The notes below the pieces were generated by a model that was not told the DNA's origin, searched no databases, and saw only the letters and a list, made by a program, of their open reading frames with translations. From Lachnospiraceae bacterium (GTDB taxonomy: Bacteria > Bacillota > Clostridia > Lachnospirales > Lachnospiraceae), in the NCBI GenBank assembly GCA_015056865.1, contig SVFM01000014.1, positions 1 to 64,000 on the forward strand: 64,000 nucleotides of DNA, given 5' to 3'. Positions within the stretch are counted from its first letter, which is position 1. Each line of letters opens with the position of its first letter. Below, piece by piece: positions 10,197 through 20,269 of the stretch. The translations under genes were made by a program, and so were the position numbers.

Positions 10197-11087
10197 ATGA
10201 GCTTTAAGGAGATTACACTGGCAGACAGAAAGTGGATGGAGCCGCTTTTGAAGGCTTCGGATTTCAGAGGCTGCGACTATACTTTTGCCAATTTGTTCCT
10301 GTGGAAGGAGCAGTATCGGGAGATGGTATGTGAGTATAGCGGGATGCTCTGTGCCAGGTGCCAGGAACCGGGTACCGGAGAATATGTATATATGTATCCC
10401 GCCGGGAAAGGCGACCTGAAGGCCAGTGTGGAATTTATGCTGCAGGATGCGGCTTCCAGAGGGGACAAGCTGTATCTGCGGGGATTTACGCCAGGGGAGG
10501 GAAGGCTACTGGAGGAATTGTTTCCGGGGCGCTTTTTGATCGAGAGCCATCGGGAGGAGTGGGATTATATCTACAGTGTAGAAAACCTGACCAGTCTGGC
10601 GGGTAAAAAATACCATGGAAAACGCAATCATATTTCCCGATTTTTGGATACCGGTGATTGGAGTTATGAGCCCCTTACCCGGGAAAATATGGAGGCTTGC
10701 CGCAGAATGTCCGACATGTGGTATGAAGAGCATGTGAATGCCGGAAACACGGCTGTGCAGCGTGACCGGGATATTGTGGAGAACGCATTTGAGTATTTTG
10801 AAGAGTTGGGCTTGACCGGAGGGGTGTTGTATCAGTTCGGGCAGGTGGTGGCCTTTACCATCGGGGAGCCGTTGAATTCTGATACCTATGTGGTGCATGT
10901 GGAAAAAGCCTTTGCGGATGTGCAGGGGGCCTACCCCATGATCAATCAGGAGTATGTGACGCGGGAAATGCAGGAGTACCAATATGTAAACCGGGAGGAG
11001 GATGATGGTATCGAAGGCCTGCGTAGGGCTAAGGAGTCCTACTATCCGGTGATGATGGTGGAAAAATGTGTGGCGATAGAGAAATAG
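10197..11087 (+). CDS. DUF2156 domain-containing protein (GNAT-fold, phosphatidylglycerol lysyltransferase C-terminal-like)
   Basis: Sequence style ITLADRKWMEPLLKASDFRGCDYTFANLFLWKEQY... GKKYHGKRNHISRF. Confidence 0.75.
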   Translation: MSFKEITLADRKWMEPLLKASDFRGCDYTFANLFLWKEQYREMVCEYSGMLCARCQEPGTGEYVYMYPAGKGDLKASVEFMLQDAASRGDKLYLRGFTPGEGRLLEELFPGRFLIESHREEWDYIYSVENLTSLAGKKYHGKRNHISRFLDTGDWSYEPLTRENMEACRRMSDMWYEEHVNAGNTAVQRDRDIVENAFEYFEELGLTGGVLYQFGQVVAFTIGEPLNSDTYVVHVEKAFADVQGAYPMINQEYVTREMQEYQYVNREEDDGIEGLRRAKESYYPVMMVEKCVAIEK

Positions 11088-11914
11088 TGACGAATATTCG
11101 CGAAATCCTGCCTATTTGGCAGGCCTGCTTTGGAGACAGTGAGGAAGAGATTCGGCAGTTTTTGAAAATACTGGGAGAGGATGTCCGGACGTATGTGTAT
11201 CGGGAACAGGGCACGGCGGTCAGTATGGTGACTTTGATTCCTGCTACGCTTTACGGAAAGGGACAGGTATGGAAGGCCGCATATCTATATGCGGTAGGAA
11301 CCCTTCCCGCATACCGGGGAAAAGGGTATTCCAGCCGGTTACTGGGACAGATCATCCGGGATCTGCAAGCCCAGGAGATTTTGCCTTTTCTGGTGCCGTC
11401 AAAGAAAGATCTGGTGCCCTTTTACGAGAGACTTGGCCTAAGTCGCAGAGGCACCGCGTATGTATTTCAAGGACTGGCATTGCCCTGTGAAGCGTCTTAC
11501 ATTCAGGGCGGGTATCATGATAAGGCGAGTTTAAAGGAGATTTCCTGTGAAGAATATATTGGTCTTCGCGCCAAATATGTACGACAGCCGGGAGACTGCA
11601 GGCTGGTGGACAGCGGACTGCGGTATGCCCTTTTGTTATGGCAGCAGGAGGGGGGCAAGATCGGTGTGTTTACCCGAAAAGATCGGCAGATAGGCGTTTT
11701 GTATAAGCAGGTGGGTCAGGAATTGTTGTTACAGGAGATGATCAGCCTTGGGGAAAGGATGGCAGTGGCATCGGAGGAAGAATTGGCCGGGCAGATGGCC
11801 GGCTTTTTGGGGGCCAAAAAGGTGCAGCTGCACAGTTGTCACCTTGTCATGGCAGCCTGTGAGGAAACCACAGATCTGCCGGAGAAAATTTTCTTTCGGC
11901 AGGCACTGGATTAG
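11066..11914 (+). CDS. GNAT family N-acetyltransferase (Eis-like architecture)
   Basis: AYLYAVGTLPAYRGKGYSSRLLGQII acetyl-CoA binding motif. Confidence 0.75.
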   Translation: MCGDREIVTNIREILPIWQACFGDSEEEIRQFLKILGEDVRTYVYREQGTAVSMVTLIPATLYGKGQVWKAAYLYAVGTLPAYRGKGYSSRLLGQIIRDLQAQEILPFLVPSKKDLVPFYERLGLSRRGTAYVFQGLALPCEASYIQGGYHDKASLKEISCEEYIGLRAKYVRQPGDCRLVDSGLRYALLLWQQEGGKIGVFTRKDRQIGVLYKQVGQELLLQEMISLGERMAVASEEELAGQMAGFLGAKKVQLHSCHLVMAACEETTDLPEKIFFRQALD

Positions 11915-11934
11915 AAAAGGGAGTGGATACATAG

Positions 11935-12165
11935 ATGCGTATCATGGAATTTAAGATGGAGCGTCAGGGCCTTTTGCAGGAAGGACAAAAGGTTACCGTT
12001 ACGGAGGGCATTTTGCCCAGCAATTATTATTATACGATAGACCCGTCTCTGGCTATGTCGGGGAATATACCCTTTCGGGAAAGGATGCTGGCACGGGAGG
12101 GTGTTGTGACCCGGATTGAGCAGAGAGAGAGAGGTTTCTATGTGACAGCGGAGTTCGAAGAATAA
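11935..12165 (+). CDS. Small hypothetical protein (76 aa)
   Basis: ORF in operon orientation with RBS-like sequence upstream; no recognised domain. Confidence 0.6.
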   Translation: MRIMEFKMERQGLLQEGQKVTVTEGILPSNYYYTIDPSLAMSGNIPFRERMLAREGVVTRIEQRERGFYVTAEFEE

Positions 12166-12179
12166 ATTTTTATCGGACA

Positions 12180-12397
12180 GAGCGTGCAGGCCTACCTCCG
12201 GGCGCAGAGGCTTTTGGAGCGGGGGATCCGTCTCAATGACGGACCCTTGAAAAACGCCGGCGCTTAATGAGTTCAGGTGCAGTACTGCACCACGAGTTTA
12301 GCGTCCCCTGCGTTCTTTCACGGAGCGAGAGCGTGTCCGAATGAGACGGATCCCCCGCTCCAAAATCCTCTGCGCCCGGAGGTAGGCCTGCACGCTC
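12180..12397 (+). repeat. Dispersed palindromic element, copy A
   Basis: Outer arms 12180-12235 and 12342-12397 are complementary over 56 nt with one mismatch; inner core shared with copies B and C; central perfect palindrome GGTGCAGTACTGCACC (12276-12291). Confidence 0.9.
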
Positions 12398-12446
12398 TTT
12401 TCGGTAAAAATAATTCAAATAGATGGTATAACAGGAGGAAAACAGT

Positions 12447-12824
12447 ATGATCAAGAAAATTTCTACAGACAAGGCGCCCGCAGCCATTGGGCCTTACTCA
12501 CAGGCAATTCAGGCAGGAGATTTCCTGTTTGCATCGGGACAGATCCCCATCAATCCTGCCACAGGAATGATAGAGGGTGAAACGATCACAGAGCAGGCGG
12601 AACTTGTCATGAAGAATATCGGCGGTTTGCTTGAGGCAGCAGGAGCAGATTATGGGAAGGTGGTAAAGACAAGCTGTTTCCTGGCAGATATGGAGGACTT
12701 TGGTGCCTTCAATGAGGTGTATGCCAGATACTTCACGGAAAAACCGGCAAGAAGTTGCGTGGCGGTTAAGACGCTGCCCAAAAATGTTTTGTGTGAAGTA
12801 GAGGTGACTGCATATCTGGGATAA
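12447..12824 (+). CDS. ridA: RidA family protein (reactive intermediate/imine deaminase)
   Basis: APAAIGPYSQAIQAGDFLFASGQIPINPATG and CEVEVTAYL. Confidence 0.92.
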   Translation: MIKKISTDKAPAAIGPYSQAIQAGDFLFASGQIPINPATGMIEGETITEQAELVMKNIGGLLEAAGADYGKVVKTSCFLADMEDFGAFNEVYARYFTEKPARSCVAVKTLPKNVLCEVEVTAYLG

Positions 12825-12838
12825 GGCGGACTTACAGC

Positions 12839-13351
12839 ATGAAAAATATTGTATTGATCGGTATGCCCGGTGCAGGGAAAAGTACGGTAGGCGTGGTACT
12901 GGCCAAGCGCTTGGGCTACCGTTTTATTGATTCGGATCTGCTCATTCAGGAACAATACGGCAAGTTGCTTCCGGAATTGATTGAGGAGAACGGTGTGGAA
13001 GGTTTCTGGGAGATTGAAAATCATGTGAATACCGGGATTAAAACTGACAGAAGTGTCATAGCCACGGGCGGAAGTGCCGTATATGGGGCCGGGGCTATGG
13101 AGCATCTGGGGAAAACAGGTGTAATTGTATATCTGGAATTGTCTTACAATGAGATAGCAGAACGGCTGGGAGATCTGACTGCCAGGGGCGTGACTTTGCG
13201 AGAAGGGCAGTCATTGGAAGATCTGTATGCAGAGCGGGCGCCTTTGTATCAGAAGTATGCCCATGTGACAATTCCCTGCGATGGGAAAATGCTTCGTCAG
13301 GTTGTAATGGACATTATTGAGAAAACAGGAGCAGAAAAAGGAGATATTTGA
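12839..13351 (+). CDS. aroK: Shikimate kinase
   Basis: IVLIGMPGAGKSTVGVVLAKRLGYRFIDSD (Walker A) and VIATGGSAV. Confidence 0.85.
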   Translation: MKNIVLIGMPGAGKSTVGVVLAKRLGYRFIDSDLLIQEQYGKLLPELIEENGVEGFWEIENHVNTGIKTDRSVIATGGSAVYGAGAMEHLGKTGVIVYLELSYNEIAERLGDLTARGVTLREGQSLEDLYAERAPLYQKYAHVTIPCDGKMLRQVVMDIIEKTGAEKGDI

Positions 13352-13352
13352 T

Positions 13353-14270
13353 ATGAGTAAAAGAACCATCGGAAGCAGTTTTCTGCTGTTTCTGGCAGCC
13401 AGTATCTGGGGTATGGCTTTTGTATCTCAGAGTAAGGGCATGGAATTTATGGGCCCCTTTACGTTTAATGGTGTCAGAAGTTTGATCGGTGCCCTTACTT
13501 TGGTCATATATCTGGCTGTGATGTGTCTGCTGGGCAGGAAAAAGTTGCGGCAGATAAATTGGAAAAAAACCATACAGGCGGGGCTGTGGTGTGGACTTTT
13601 GCTGACGGTGGCCACCACCTTGCAGCAGTATGGCATTCAATATACCACGGTGGGTAAGGCCGGATTTATTACCACGCTCTATATTATTTTTGTACCCGTA
13701 GCCCGGGTCTTTTTTGGAAAGAAAGTGAAAGCTGTTGTGTGGCTGTGTGCCGCCATGGCAGCGGTTGGCATGTACCTTTTGTGCATGACCGAAAGCCTGA
13801 GCCTGGGCCTTGGGGATAGCCTGGTATTTTTATGTGCCATTGTTTTTGCGGCCCATATTATGGTGATCGATTATTTTGCAGACCAGACGGATGGGGTGAT
13901 CGTTTCCTGTATTCAATTCGGAGTTTGCGGGGTGTTGTGCAGCTTCTGCGCGCTTTTGTTTGAACAGCCTACGACAGCCCAGATCCTGCCGGGAATGGGC
14001 GCGTTATTGTATGCGGGCGTGTTGTCCTGTGGGGTGGCTTATACCCTGCAGATCATTGGTCAAAAGCATGTAAATCCAACCATAGCAGCTCCTATCTTAA
14101 GCCTGGAATCTGTGGTGGCAACAGTGGCAGGCTGGGTAGCAGGCCGGATCGGGCTTTTGCAGACAGACCAGAGCATGAGCCCTAAGCAGGTAGCCGGCTG
14201 CGCAATCGTGTTTGCAGCAGTCATCCTGGTCCAGATACCATGGAAAACCAGAGGAAATTCCTATACATAA
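13353..14270 (+). CDS. DMT family transporter (EamA)
   Basis: Multi-TM EamA-type protein; ATG 13353 preferred over track start 13317. Confidence 0.85.
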   Translation: MSKRTIGSSFLLFLAASIWGMAFVSQSKGMEFMGPFTFNGVRSLIGALTLVIYLAVMCLLGRKKLRQINWKKTIQAGLWCGLLLTVATTLQQYGIQYTTVGKAGFITTLYIIFVPVARVFFGKKVKAVVWLCAAMAAVGMYLLCMTESLSLGLGDSLVFLCAIVFAAHIMVIDYFADQTDGVIVSCIQFGVCGVLCSFCALLFEQPTTAQILPGMGALLYAGVLSCGVAYTLQIIGQKHVNPTIAAPILSLESVVATVAGWVAGRIGLLQTDQSMSPKQVAGCAIVFAAVILVQIPWKTRGNSYT

Positions 14271-14295
14271 AATCAAAGCAATATGGAAATATTAG

Positions 14296-14527
14296 CAGGT
14301 AGATTATCTGATATCAATCAGGAGTGATCTGTTTGTGTCTCCCTACAGAGGATAGGGTACAATTACGGACCCTTGAAAGACGTTGGCGCTTGGCGAGGTC
14401 AGCCTTCGGCCCGAGCCTAGCGTCCACTACGTTCTTTCACGGAGCGAAAGCGGGTCCGTCACTGTACCACATCCTCTGCAGGCGGGGATGAATGGACCAT
14501 TCCTGACTGATATTAGATAACTACCTG
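14296..14527 (+). repeat. Dispersed palindromic element, copy B
   Basis: Outer arms CAGGTAGATTATCTGATATCAATCAGGAGT (14296-14325) versus reverse complement of ATTCCTGACTGATATTAGATAACTACCTG; inner core GGACCCTTGAAAGACGTTGGCGCTT...AGCGTCCACTACGTTCTTTCACGGAGCGAAAGCGGGTCCG. Confidence 0.85.
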
Positions 14528-14554
14528 TTATTTTTATGTGAAAGGAAGACTATG

Positions 14555-14911
14555 ATGGATTATATCAATGCATTCTGGGTGGGAGGCCTGATTTGTGCAC
14601 TGGCACAGATTTTAATGGAGAAAACCAAAATGATGCCGGGAAGGATCATGGTAACATTGGTTGTATTGGGAAGTATTATCAGCTTTTTGGGATGGTATGA
14701 ACCTTTTGCGGATTTCGCCGGCGCCGGTGCATCCGTGCCTTTGCTTGGCTTCGGGAATATTCTTATGAAGGGTGTCAAAGAGGCGGTGGATGAGTCTGGG
14801 GTGATCGGTCTTTTTCAGGGTGGCTTTAAAGCCGGGGCAGTGGGCAGCAGTGCGGCCTTAATATTTGGATTGCTTGCCGGACTTATTTTTAAACCTAAAA
14901 TGAAGAAATAA
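14555..14911 (+). CDS. spoVAE: Stage V sporulation protein AE
   Basis: SpoVAE-like membrane protein (INAFWVGGLICALAQILMEKTKMMPGRIMVTLVVLG...). Confidence 0.85.
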   Translation: MDYINAFWVGGLICALAQILMEKTKMMPGRIMVTLVVLGSIISFLGWYEPFADFAGAGASVPLLGFGNILMKGVKEAVDESGVIGLFQGGFKAGAVGSSAALIFGLLAGLIFKPKMKK

Positions 14912-15006
14912 TTAATATTAATAAATCTTTGTAATATTTCCCCTTTTTTTGACAAAATATGATATAATTATTGGCGTATAATTTTGTGTTCAGACGGAGT
15001 GGAAAT

Positions 15007-17073
15007 ATGAAACGTAATTTTGCGTTGTTTGTGGGTATATATGTTTATATGGAACTGGTTTATCATCTGGCATCCTTTGGAGCACAGCCCTTTAATCCCG
15101 TGCTTGCGCTGCCGGTGATCCTTATGATGGCAGCCATACAGACGGCTCTGGTAGGCTTTTGCAGGAAGAAGGGGAACCTTATCATACTCTGGTGCCTTCT
15201 GTCGGTAAACTTTTTGATCTATGCTGTCCAGTTGGTTTATCTGAGTATTTTTAAGCAACCGCTTTTGACGGCAGCCATGGTAAATGCGGGACAGGATGCT
15301 CTGACCAATTATTGGCGAGAAACACTCAATGCAATTTGGTCCAATACAGGATACCTGATTTTGCTTGCCCTGCCTTTGGTGGGAGTAGGCTTACTTTTGC
15401 GTTTTAAGATATTGGTTATGAAAAGCCACAGAGGAAAAGAACGTCTTGCAGTCCTGGGGGTTTTTCTGGGTGGGGTATTGACTACCGTATTACTTTTGGT
15501 TACGGGATTTCATGCAAAGTGGGAGTGGTACGAGGAATATCAGGAATTTTACGATCCTTCCATGGTTATTGAGCGGTTTGGGGTATTGGCCTCCGTGCAG
15601 CGTGATGCGCTGAAAGATGCACTGCCACCTATGGATTCGGCTTTGGATGCCTGGAGTGAGCAGAGCGATCCGGTAGAGGAAAGCCAGATACCCGGCAGTA
15701 CGCCGTCCAGTGAAGAAGTACCTTCCAGCCAGGTTCCGTCTTCCAGCGAGGAGGTGCCTTCCAGTGAAGTGCCGCCGGAGGATATCATTGATACATCACC
15801 TAATGTGATGCCTATCGATTTTGAAAAGTTGATGGAGCTTGCGGAGACCAAGGATCTGCAGAAATTGGTTAACTTTATGAAGGGTATGGAACCTACCAAT
15901 AAGAATGAATATACGGGTATGTTTGAGGGATATAATTTGATCTACCTGACGGCGGAGGGACTCTCCACAGCTGCGATCCACCCGGAGCTCACCCCTACTT
16001 TATATAAATTGACACACTCCGGTTTTGTGGTGGAGGATTATTATGTTCCCTTGTGGCAGACCAGCACCAGTGACGGCGAGTATGTGAATCTGACCGGTCT
16101 GATCCCGGATCAGCAGTTCAGCATGCGCCGTAGTGCGGTCAATGAACAACCTTTCTCACTGGCGGCTTATTTTGCGGCAGAAGGGGCAAAGAGTTATGGC
16201 TATCACAACAATACTTTGGAGTATTACGATAGACATGTCAGCCATCCCAATATGGGATACGATTTCAAGGCTAGTAAGACCAAGACCCTGCCTTTGGAGG
16301 AGTGGGGAGATATGATCTTCCCCATGGAGAACGCAGACAGCTGGCCGGCATCCGATTTGGATATGATGAAGGCTACCATACCGGAATACATAGATGATGA
16401 TCGGTTCCATGTGTATTACATGACTGTGTCCGGACATATGAATTATAATTTTACAGGGAATCGTATGGCCAGGAAGCATAAAGAAGAGGTGGCGGAGCTA
16501 CCTTATTCTGAGGAGGGAAAGGCTTATATTGCATGCAATATGGAGCTGGACAGAGCATTGGAGTACCTTATAGAGGAACTGGATAAGGCCGGTAAGCTGG
16601 AAAATACGGTTATTGCACTCAGTGCGGATCATTATCCTTATGATATGGATATGAAGAACTATGAAGAATTGGTGGGTATGCCTTTGGATGGTACCTTGGA
16701 TCTTTACAGAAATAGTCTGATCTTATGGAATTCCGAGATGGAGACGGTGGAGATTGAGAAGACCTGCAGTGCGGAAGATCTGCTTCCCACGCTTTTAAAT
16801 CTGTTTGGGTTTGAATATGATTCCAGACTTTATGCGGGTAAGGATATGCTGTCAGACAGTCCGTCTCTGGTGATCTTCTCTAACAGAAGTTTTATTACGG
16901 ATACCATGGAGTACGATAGAAAGACGAAGACCATAACATCCCTGACGGATGAGCCGGTGGATGAAGCGTACTATGAAGAAATCAGCCAGCAGGTAAAAGG
17001 GATTTATGAATATTCAGCAGGGATTCTGAATCACAATTTTTATAAATATGTGAAGCAGGCGTTGGTGGAATAA
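15007..17073 (+). CDS. LTA synthase family protein (membrane-anchored sulfatase-fold)
   Basis: N-terminal TM segments, Ser/Glu/Pro linker, then NLIYLTAEGLSTAAIHPELTPTLYKL and ALSADHYPYD. Confidence 0.8.
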   Translation: MKRNFALFVGIYVYMELVYHLASFGAQPFNPVLALPVILMMAAIQTALVGFCRKKGNLIILWCLLSVNFLIYAVQLVYLSIFKQPLLTAAMVNAGQDALTNYWRETLNAIWSNTGYLILLALPLVGVGLLLRFKILVMKSHRGKERLAVLGVFLGGVLTTVLLLVTGFHAKWEWYEEYQEFYDPSMVIERFGVLASVQRDALKDALPPMDSALDAWSEQSDPVEESQIPGSTPSSEEVPSSQVPSSSEEVPSSEVPPEDIIDTSPNVMPIDFEKLMELAETKDLQKLVNFMKGMEPTNKNEYTGMFEGYNLIYLTAEGLSTAAIHPELTPTLYKLTHSGFVVEDYYVPLWQTSTSDGEYVNLTGLIPDQQFSMRRSAVNEQPFSLAAYFAAEGAKSYGYHNNTLEYYDRHVSHPNMGYDFKASKTKTLPLEEWGDMIFPMENADSWPASDLDMMKATIPEYIDDDRFHVYYMTVSGHMNYNFTGNRMARKHKEEVAELPYSEEGKAYIACNMELDRALEYLIEELDKAGKLENTVIALSADHYPYDMDMKNYEELVGMPLDGTLDLYRNSLILWNSEMETVEIEKTCSAEDLLPTLLNLFGFEYDSRLYAGKDMLSDSPSLVIFSNRSFITDTMEYDRKTKTITSLTDEPVDEAYYEEISQQVKGIYEYSAGILNHNFYKYVKQALVE

Positions 17074-17085
17074 GCAATGTTTCAT

Positions 17086-17598
17086 TTAGGAGTTGCCCAG
17101 GGACTTACAGGCGACTCCTTTTTGATTGAGATATTTCATCAAGGCATTATCCCATAGGCGATCAGGTTCCTTGTCCATGATAAAGGTGTTGAAGGCAGTG
17201 CCGGTGGTAAGGAGAGTCTTTTCGCCATCGTACCTGATGGTTAGGACCAGGGCTTTGATCTGTTCCGGTGTAACAGCGGTATTGCCGCCGGAAAGGATGG
17301 GTATAATATATTGAGGCTTTAAATGAAGCACCAGTTTAAGGCCCAGGGGTGTGTGCTTTCCTTTGATCAGGTCAAAGATCAGTCCCCGCATACTATTCCA
17401 GGTGACAAAGTCCTGGGTGCCGGTAGGGCGCTGCTCAGGTGCTTCTTCACCGTAAAACTCCGGGTGCTGCAGTCCTTCAATGTGATAGGTGCAGGCCGCC
17501 ATGATGGTTGCCTCCTCCAGCAAAAAGATATCAAAAACATCGGTGGTCAGTAGCTGGCTCATAAATTGTTTCATGGAAGTGATCTGTAATGCAAGCAT
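17086..17598 (-). CDS. DUF5721 family protein
   Basis: Sequence style MLALQITSMKQFMSQLLTTDVFDIFLLEEATI; recalled family. Confidence 0.6.
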   Translation of the reverse strand: MLALQITSMKQFMSQLLTTDVFDIFLLEEATIMAACTYHIEGLQHPEFYGEEAPEQRPTGTQDFVTWNSMRGLIFDLIKGKHTPLGLKLVLHLKPQYIIPILSGGNTAVTPEQIKALVLTIRYDGEKTLLTTGTAFNTFIMDKEPDRLWDNALMKYLNQKGVACKSLGNS

Positions 17599-17754
17599 AA
17601 GTTATCTCCTATCAGTTTCTCTTTGTTTAGTATAGTACATTTGGACAAAAAAGTAAAAGATTTCCTTTACAGGTTGCAGGGAATATGTTACTATCATAAA
17701 TGGTTTGAAAAACTACATACAAAGGTTTTCAATAGATATAGTCAGGGGAAGAGT

Positions 17755-18591
17755 ATGAGTTATAAGATTGTAGTAGACAGCTGTTGTGAATTACCTGCAG
17801 AATATGAAAAGGATTCCAGATTTGAGAGAGTGCCTTTGGGACTGGAAGTGGGGGAGTATCAGATTCTGGATGATGATGATTTTAATCAGGCGGAATTTTT
17901 GACTAAGGTTGCCGCTTATCCCAAAGCACCGAAGTCCTCCTGTCCCTCTCCGGAGAGATATATGAATGCCTATCACGTCGACGCGGAGGATATTTATGTG
18001 GTAACATTGTCCTCTCATTTAAGCGGCAGTTACCAGAGCGCACAGTTGGGGAAATCTCTCTACGTTGAGAATTTTGGTGAAAAAAATATTCATGTTGTGG
18101 ATTCTGAGTCTGCCAGTTGCGGAGAGACCCAGATAGCCATGAAAATTATGGAACTGGCAGATAACGGTATGAAATTTGCGGAAGTGGTAGAGCAGATAGA
18201 GAAGTTTCGAGATGAGATGAACACCTATTTTGTGTTGGACAATCTGGAAACGCTGCGCAAAAACGGCAGACTTTCCAGTGTGAAGGCTGTGGTAGTGTCT
18301 ACCCTCAATATTAAGCCTGTTATGGGGGCTGATAAGGGTACCATTATCCAGAGGGGCCAGGGGATTGGCATTAAGAAAGCTTTGGCTAAGATGACCGATT
18401 TGATCGCGGCAGAGCTTAAGGAAGGGGAAAAGAAGATTATTCGGATCGCTCATTGTAATTGTCTGCAGCGGGCGCTGGTGGTAAAAGAGATGTTATTGCA
18501 AAAGACGAATTGTAAGAACGTGGAAATTACGGATACCGCCGGTATCAGCAGTATGTACGCCAATGATGGCGGTGTGATCGTGGCTGTATAA
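17755..18591 (+). CDS. DegV family (fatty-acid-binding) protein
   Basis: YKIVVDSCCELPAEY... VVTLSSHLSGSYQSA. Confidence 0.9.
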   Translation: MSYKIVVDSCCELPAEYEKDSRFERVPLGLEVGEYQILDDDDFNQAEFLTKVAAYPKAPKSSCPSPERYMNAYHVDAEDIYVVTLSSHLSGSYQSAQLGKSLYVENFGEKNIHVVDSESASCGETQIAMKIMELADNGMKFAEVVEQIEKFRDEMNTYFVLDNLETLRKNGRLSSVKAVVVSTLNIKPVMGADKGTIIQRGQGIGIKKALAKMTDLIAAELKEGEKKIIRIAHCNCLQRALVVKEMLLQKTNCKNVEITDTAGISSMYANDGGVIVAV

Positions 18592-18593
18592 AT

Positions 18594-18636
18594 GGAGAGT
18601 CGCCTGTGTTTTGTACGCAGACGACTCCTTTTTTAC
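18594..18636. terminator. Hairpin terminator between convergent genes
   Basis: GGAGAGTCGCCTGTG..CGCAGACGACTCC followed by TTTTTT. Confidence 0.7.
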
Positions 18637-18893
18637 ATGGTGTAAACATAGAGCAGTAAAAGCATGGCTACCTGCAAAATAAGAATTCCGGGCATTCCAT
18701 AGACAAAACGTGGCTTTCGAGTTTTGTGTCGAAAAGTATACATACCCAGAATGGAACCAATGCTTCCACCAATTAGTGCAACAGCAAAGAGAGCTGCTTC
18801 CGGTATCCGGAAGGCTCCCTTTGTTGCTCTGCGTTTGTCAATGCCCATTATGGCAAATCCCAAGAGGTTTACCAATAATAATAAAACCGTCAT
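18633..18893 (-). CDS. DUF1294 domain-containing membrane protein
   Basis: NLLGFAIMGIDKRRATKGAFRIPEAALFAVALIGGSIGSILGMYTFRHKTRKPRF. Confidence 0.85.
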   Translation of the reverse strand: MTVLLLLVNLLGFAIMGIDKRRATKGAFRIPEAALFAVALIGGSIGSILGMYTFRHKTRKPRFVYGMPGILILQVAMLLLLYVYTM

Positions 18894-18894
18894 T

Positions 18895-20115
18895 TTAGTT
18901 CTTTCCGTTTGCTTCCTGCATCTTCATAGCACGAACCTTCAAAGACAGACCAAACAGATTGATAAAGCCCTCTGCATCATGGTGGTCATACAGATCGCCT
19001 GTCTTGAAAGAAGCGATGGACTCGTTGTACAGAGAGTAAGGTGAAGAGGTGCCGGCTTTAATAATATTTCCTTTGTAAAGCTTGAATTTTACTTCGCCGG
19101 TTACATATTCCTGCGTTTTCTCAATAAAGGCCTGTACTGCTTCACGCAGAGGAGTGAACCATTTTCCTTCATAAACAATGTCAGCCAAACGGTTGCCCAT
19201 CTCTTTTTTCATGGTGTAGGTATCACGGTCCAGGATCAGTTCCTCCAGCTGCTGGTGAGCCTCCATCAGAATGGTTCCGCCGGGGGTCTCATATACGCCG
19301 CGGGATTTCATGCCTACTACACGGTTTTCTACGATATCAACGATACCAATACCGTGCTTGCCGCCCAGAACGTTCAGCTCACGAACGATATCGGAATACT
19401 TCATGGTCTTGCCGTTTAAGGAGGTAGGGATACCCTGTTCAAAGGTCATGGTCACATATTCGCCTTCATCGGGAGCCCTCTCAGGTGTGGTGGAAAGTAC
19501 CAGCAGGTGATCATAGTTGGGCTCGTTTGCAGGATCTTCCAGTTCCAGACCCTCATGGCTGATGTGCCACAGGTTGCGGTCGCGGCTGTAAGAAGAGTCT
19601 GCAGAGAAGGGCAGGTCAATACCGTGAGCCTTGCAGTATTCGATCTCGGATTCACGGGAATCCATGTTCCACTTGTCATGTCTCCAGGGAGCAATGATCT
19701 TCAGATCGGGAGCCAGAGCCTTGATACCCAGCTCAAAACGGATCTGGTCGTTGCCCTTGCCGGTAGCGCCGTGGCAGATTGCAGTAGCATCTTCCTTGCG
19801 GGCGATCTCCACCAGCTTCTTGGCGATCAGAGGTCTTGCCATAGATGTGCCAAGCAGATATTTATTCTCGTATACAGCGCAAGCCTGTACACAGGGAGCT
19901 ATGTACTCATCGCAGAACTCGTCCACAACGTCCAGAATGTATAATTTCTCAGCACCGCAGAATTTGGCGCGCTCTTCCAGACCGTCCAGTTCTTCTCCCT
20001 GTCCGCAGTTAATGCAGACACAGATTACTTCGTAGTCAAAATTTTCTTTCAGCCAAGGGATGATAGCGGTAGTATCCAGACCGCCGGAGTAGGCCAATAT
20101 GACTTTTTCTTTCAT
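18895..20115 (-). CDS. argG: Argininosuccinate synthase
   Basis: [24 protein letters not shown]; full-length ArgG. Confidence 0.95.
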   Translation of the reverse strand: MKEKVILAYSGGLDTTAIIPWLKENFDYEVICVCINCGQGEELDGLEERAKFCGAEKLYILDVVDEFCDEYIAPCVQACAVYENKYLLGTSMARPLIAKKLVEIARKEDATAICHGATGKGNDQIRFELGIKALAPDLKIIAPWRHDKWNMDSRESEIEYCKAHGIDLPFSADSSYSRDRNLWHISHEGLELEDPANEPNYDHLLVLSTTPERAPDEGEYVTMTFEQGIPTSLNGKTMKYSDIVRELNVLGGKHGIGIVDIVENRVVGMKSRGVYETPGGTILMEAHQQLEELILDRDTYTMKKEMGNRLADIVYEGKWFTPLREAVQAFIEKTQEYVTGEVKFKLYKGNIIKAGTSSPYSLYNESIASFKTGDLYDHHDAEGFINLFGLSLKVRAMKMQEANGKN

Positions 20116-20202
20116 GATGATGATCCTCCATGTATTGTGATATAAATTTTTTTCTGTGAACACTATACAACATTTTTTTGCAAAATGCAATTAAAAAGAA
20201 AA

Positions 20203-20243
20203 AGCCTTTTAGTTCCCATGTTGTTCTTGGAAACTAAAAGGCA
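20203..20243 (-). terminator. Terminator of the upstream (minus-strand) alcohol dehydrogenase gene
   Basis: GCCTTTTAGTT...AACTAAAAGGC hairpin; on minus strand followed by CTTTTTCTTTTT. Confidence 0.7.
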
Positions 20244-20269
20244 TATTTTATGTCCGATTTTAGGTGGAA

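Noticed and set aside
12233-12487. 84-aa minus-strand ORF
   Set aside because: Lies across the palindromic element A; better explained as non-coding structure.
15700-15790. CRISPR-like or tandem repeat array
   Set aside because: Degenerate codon repeats within an intact CDS; no spacer structure.
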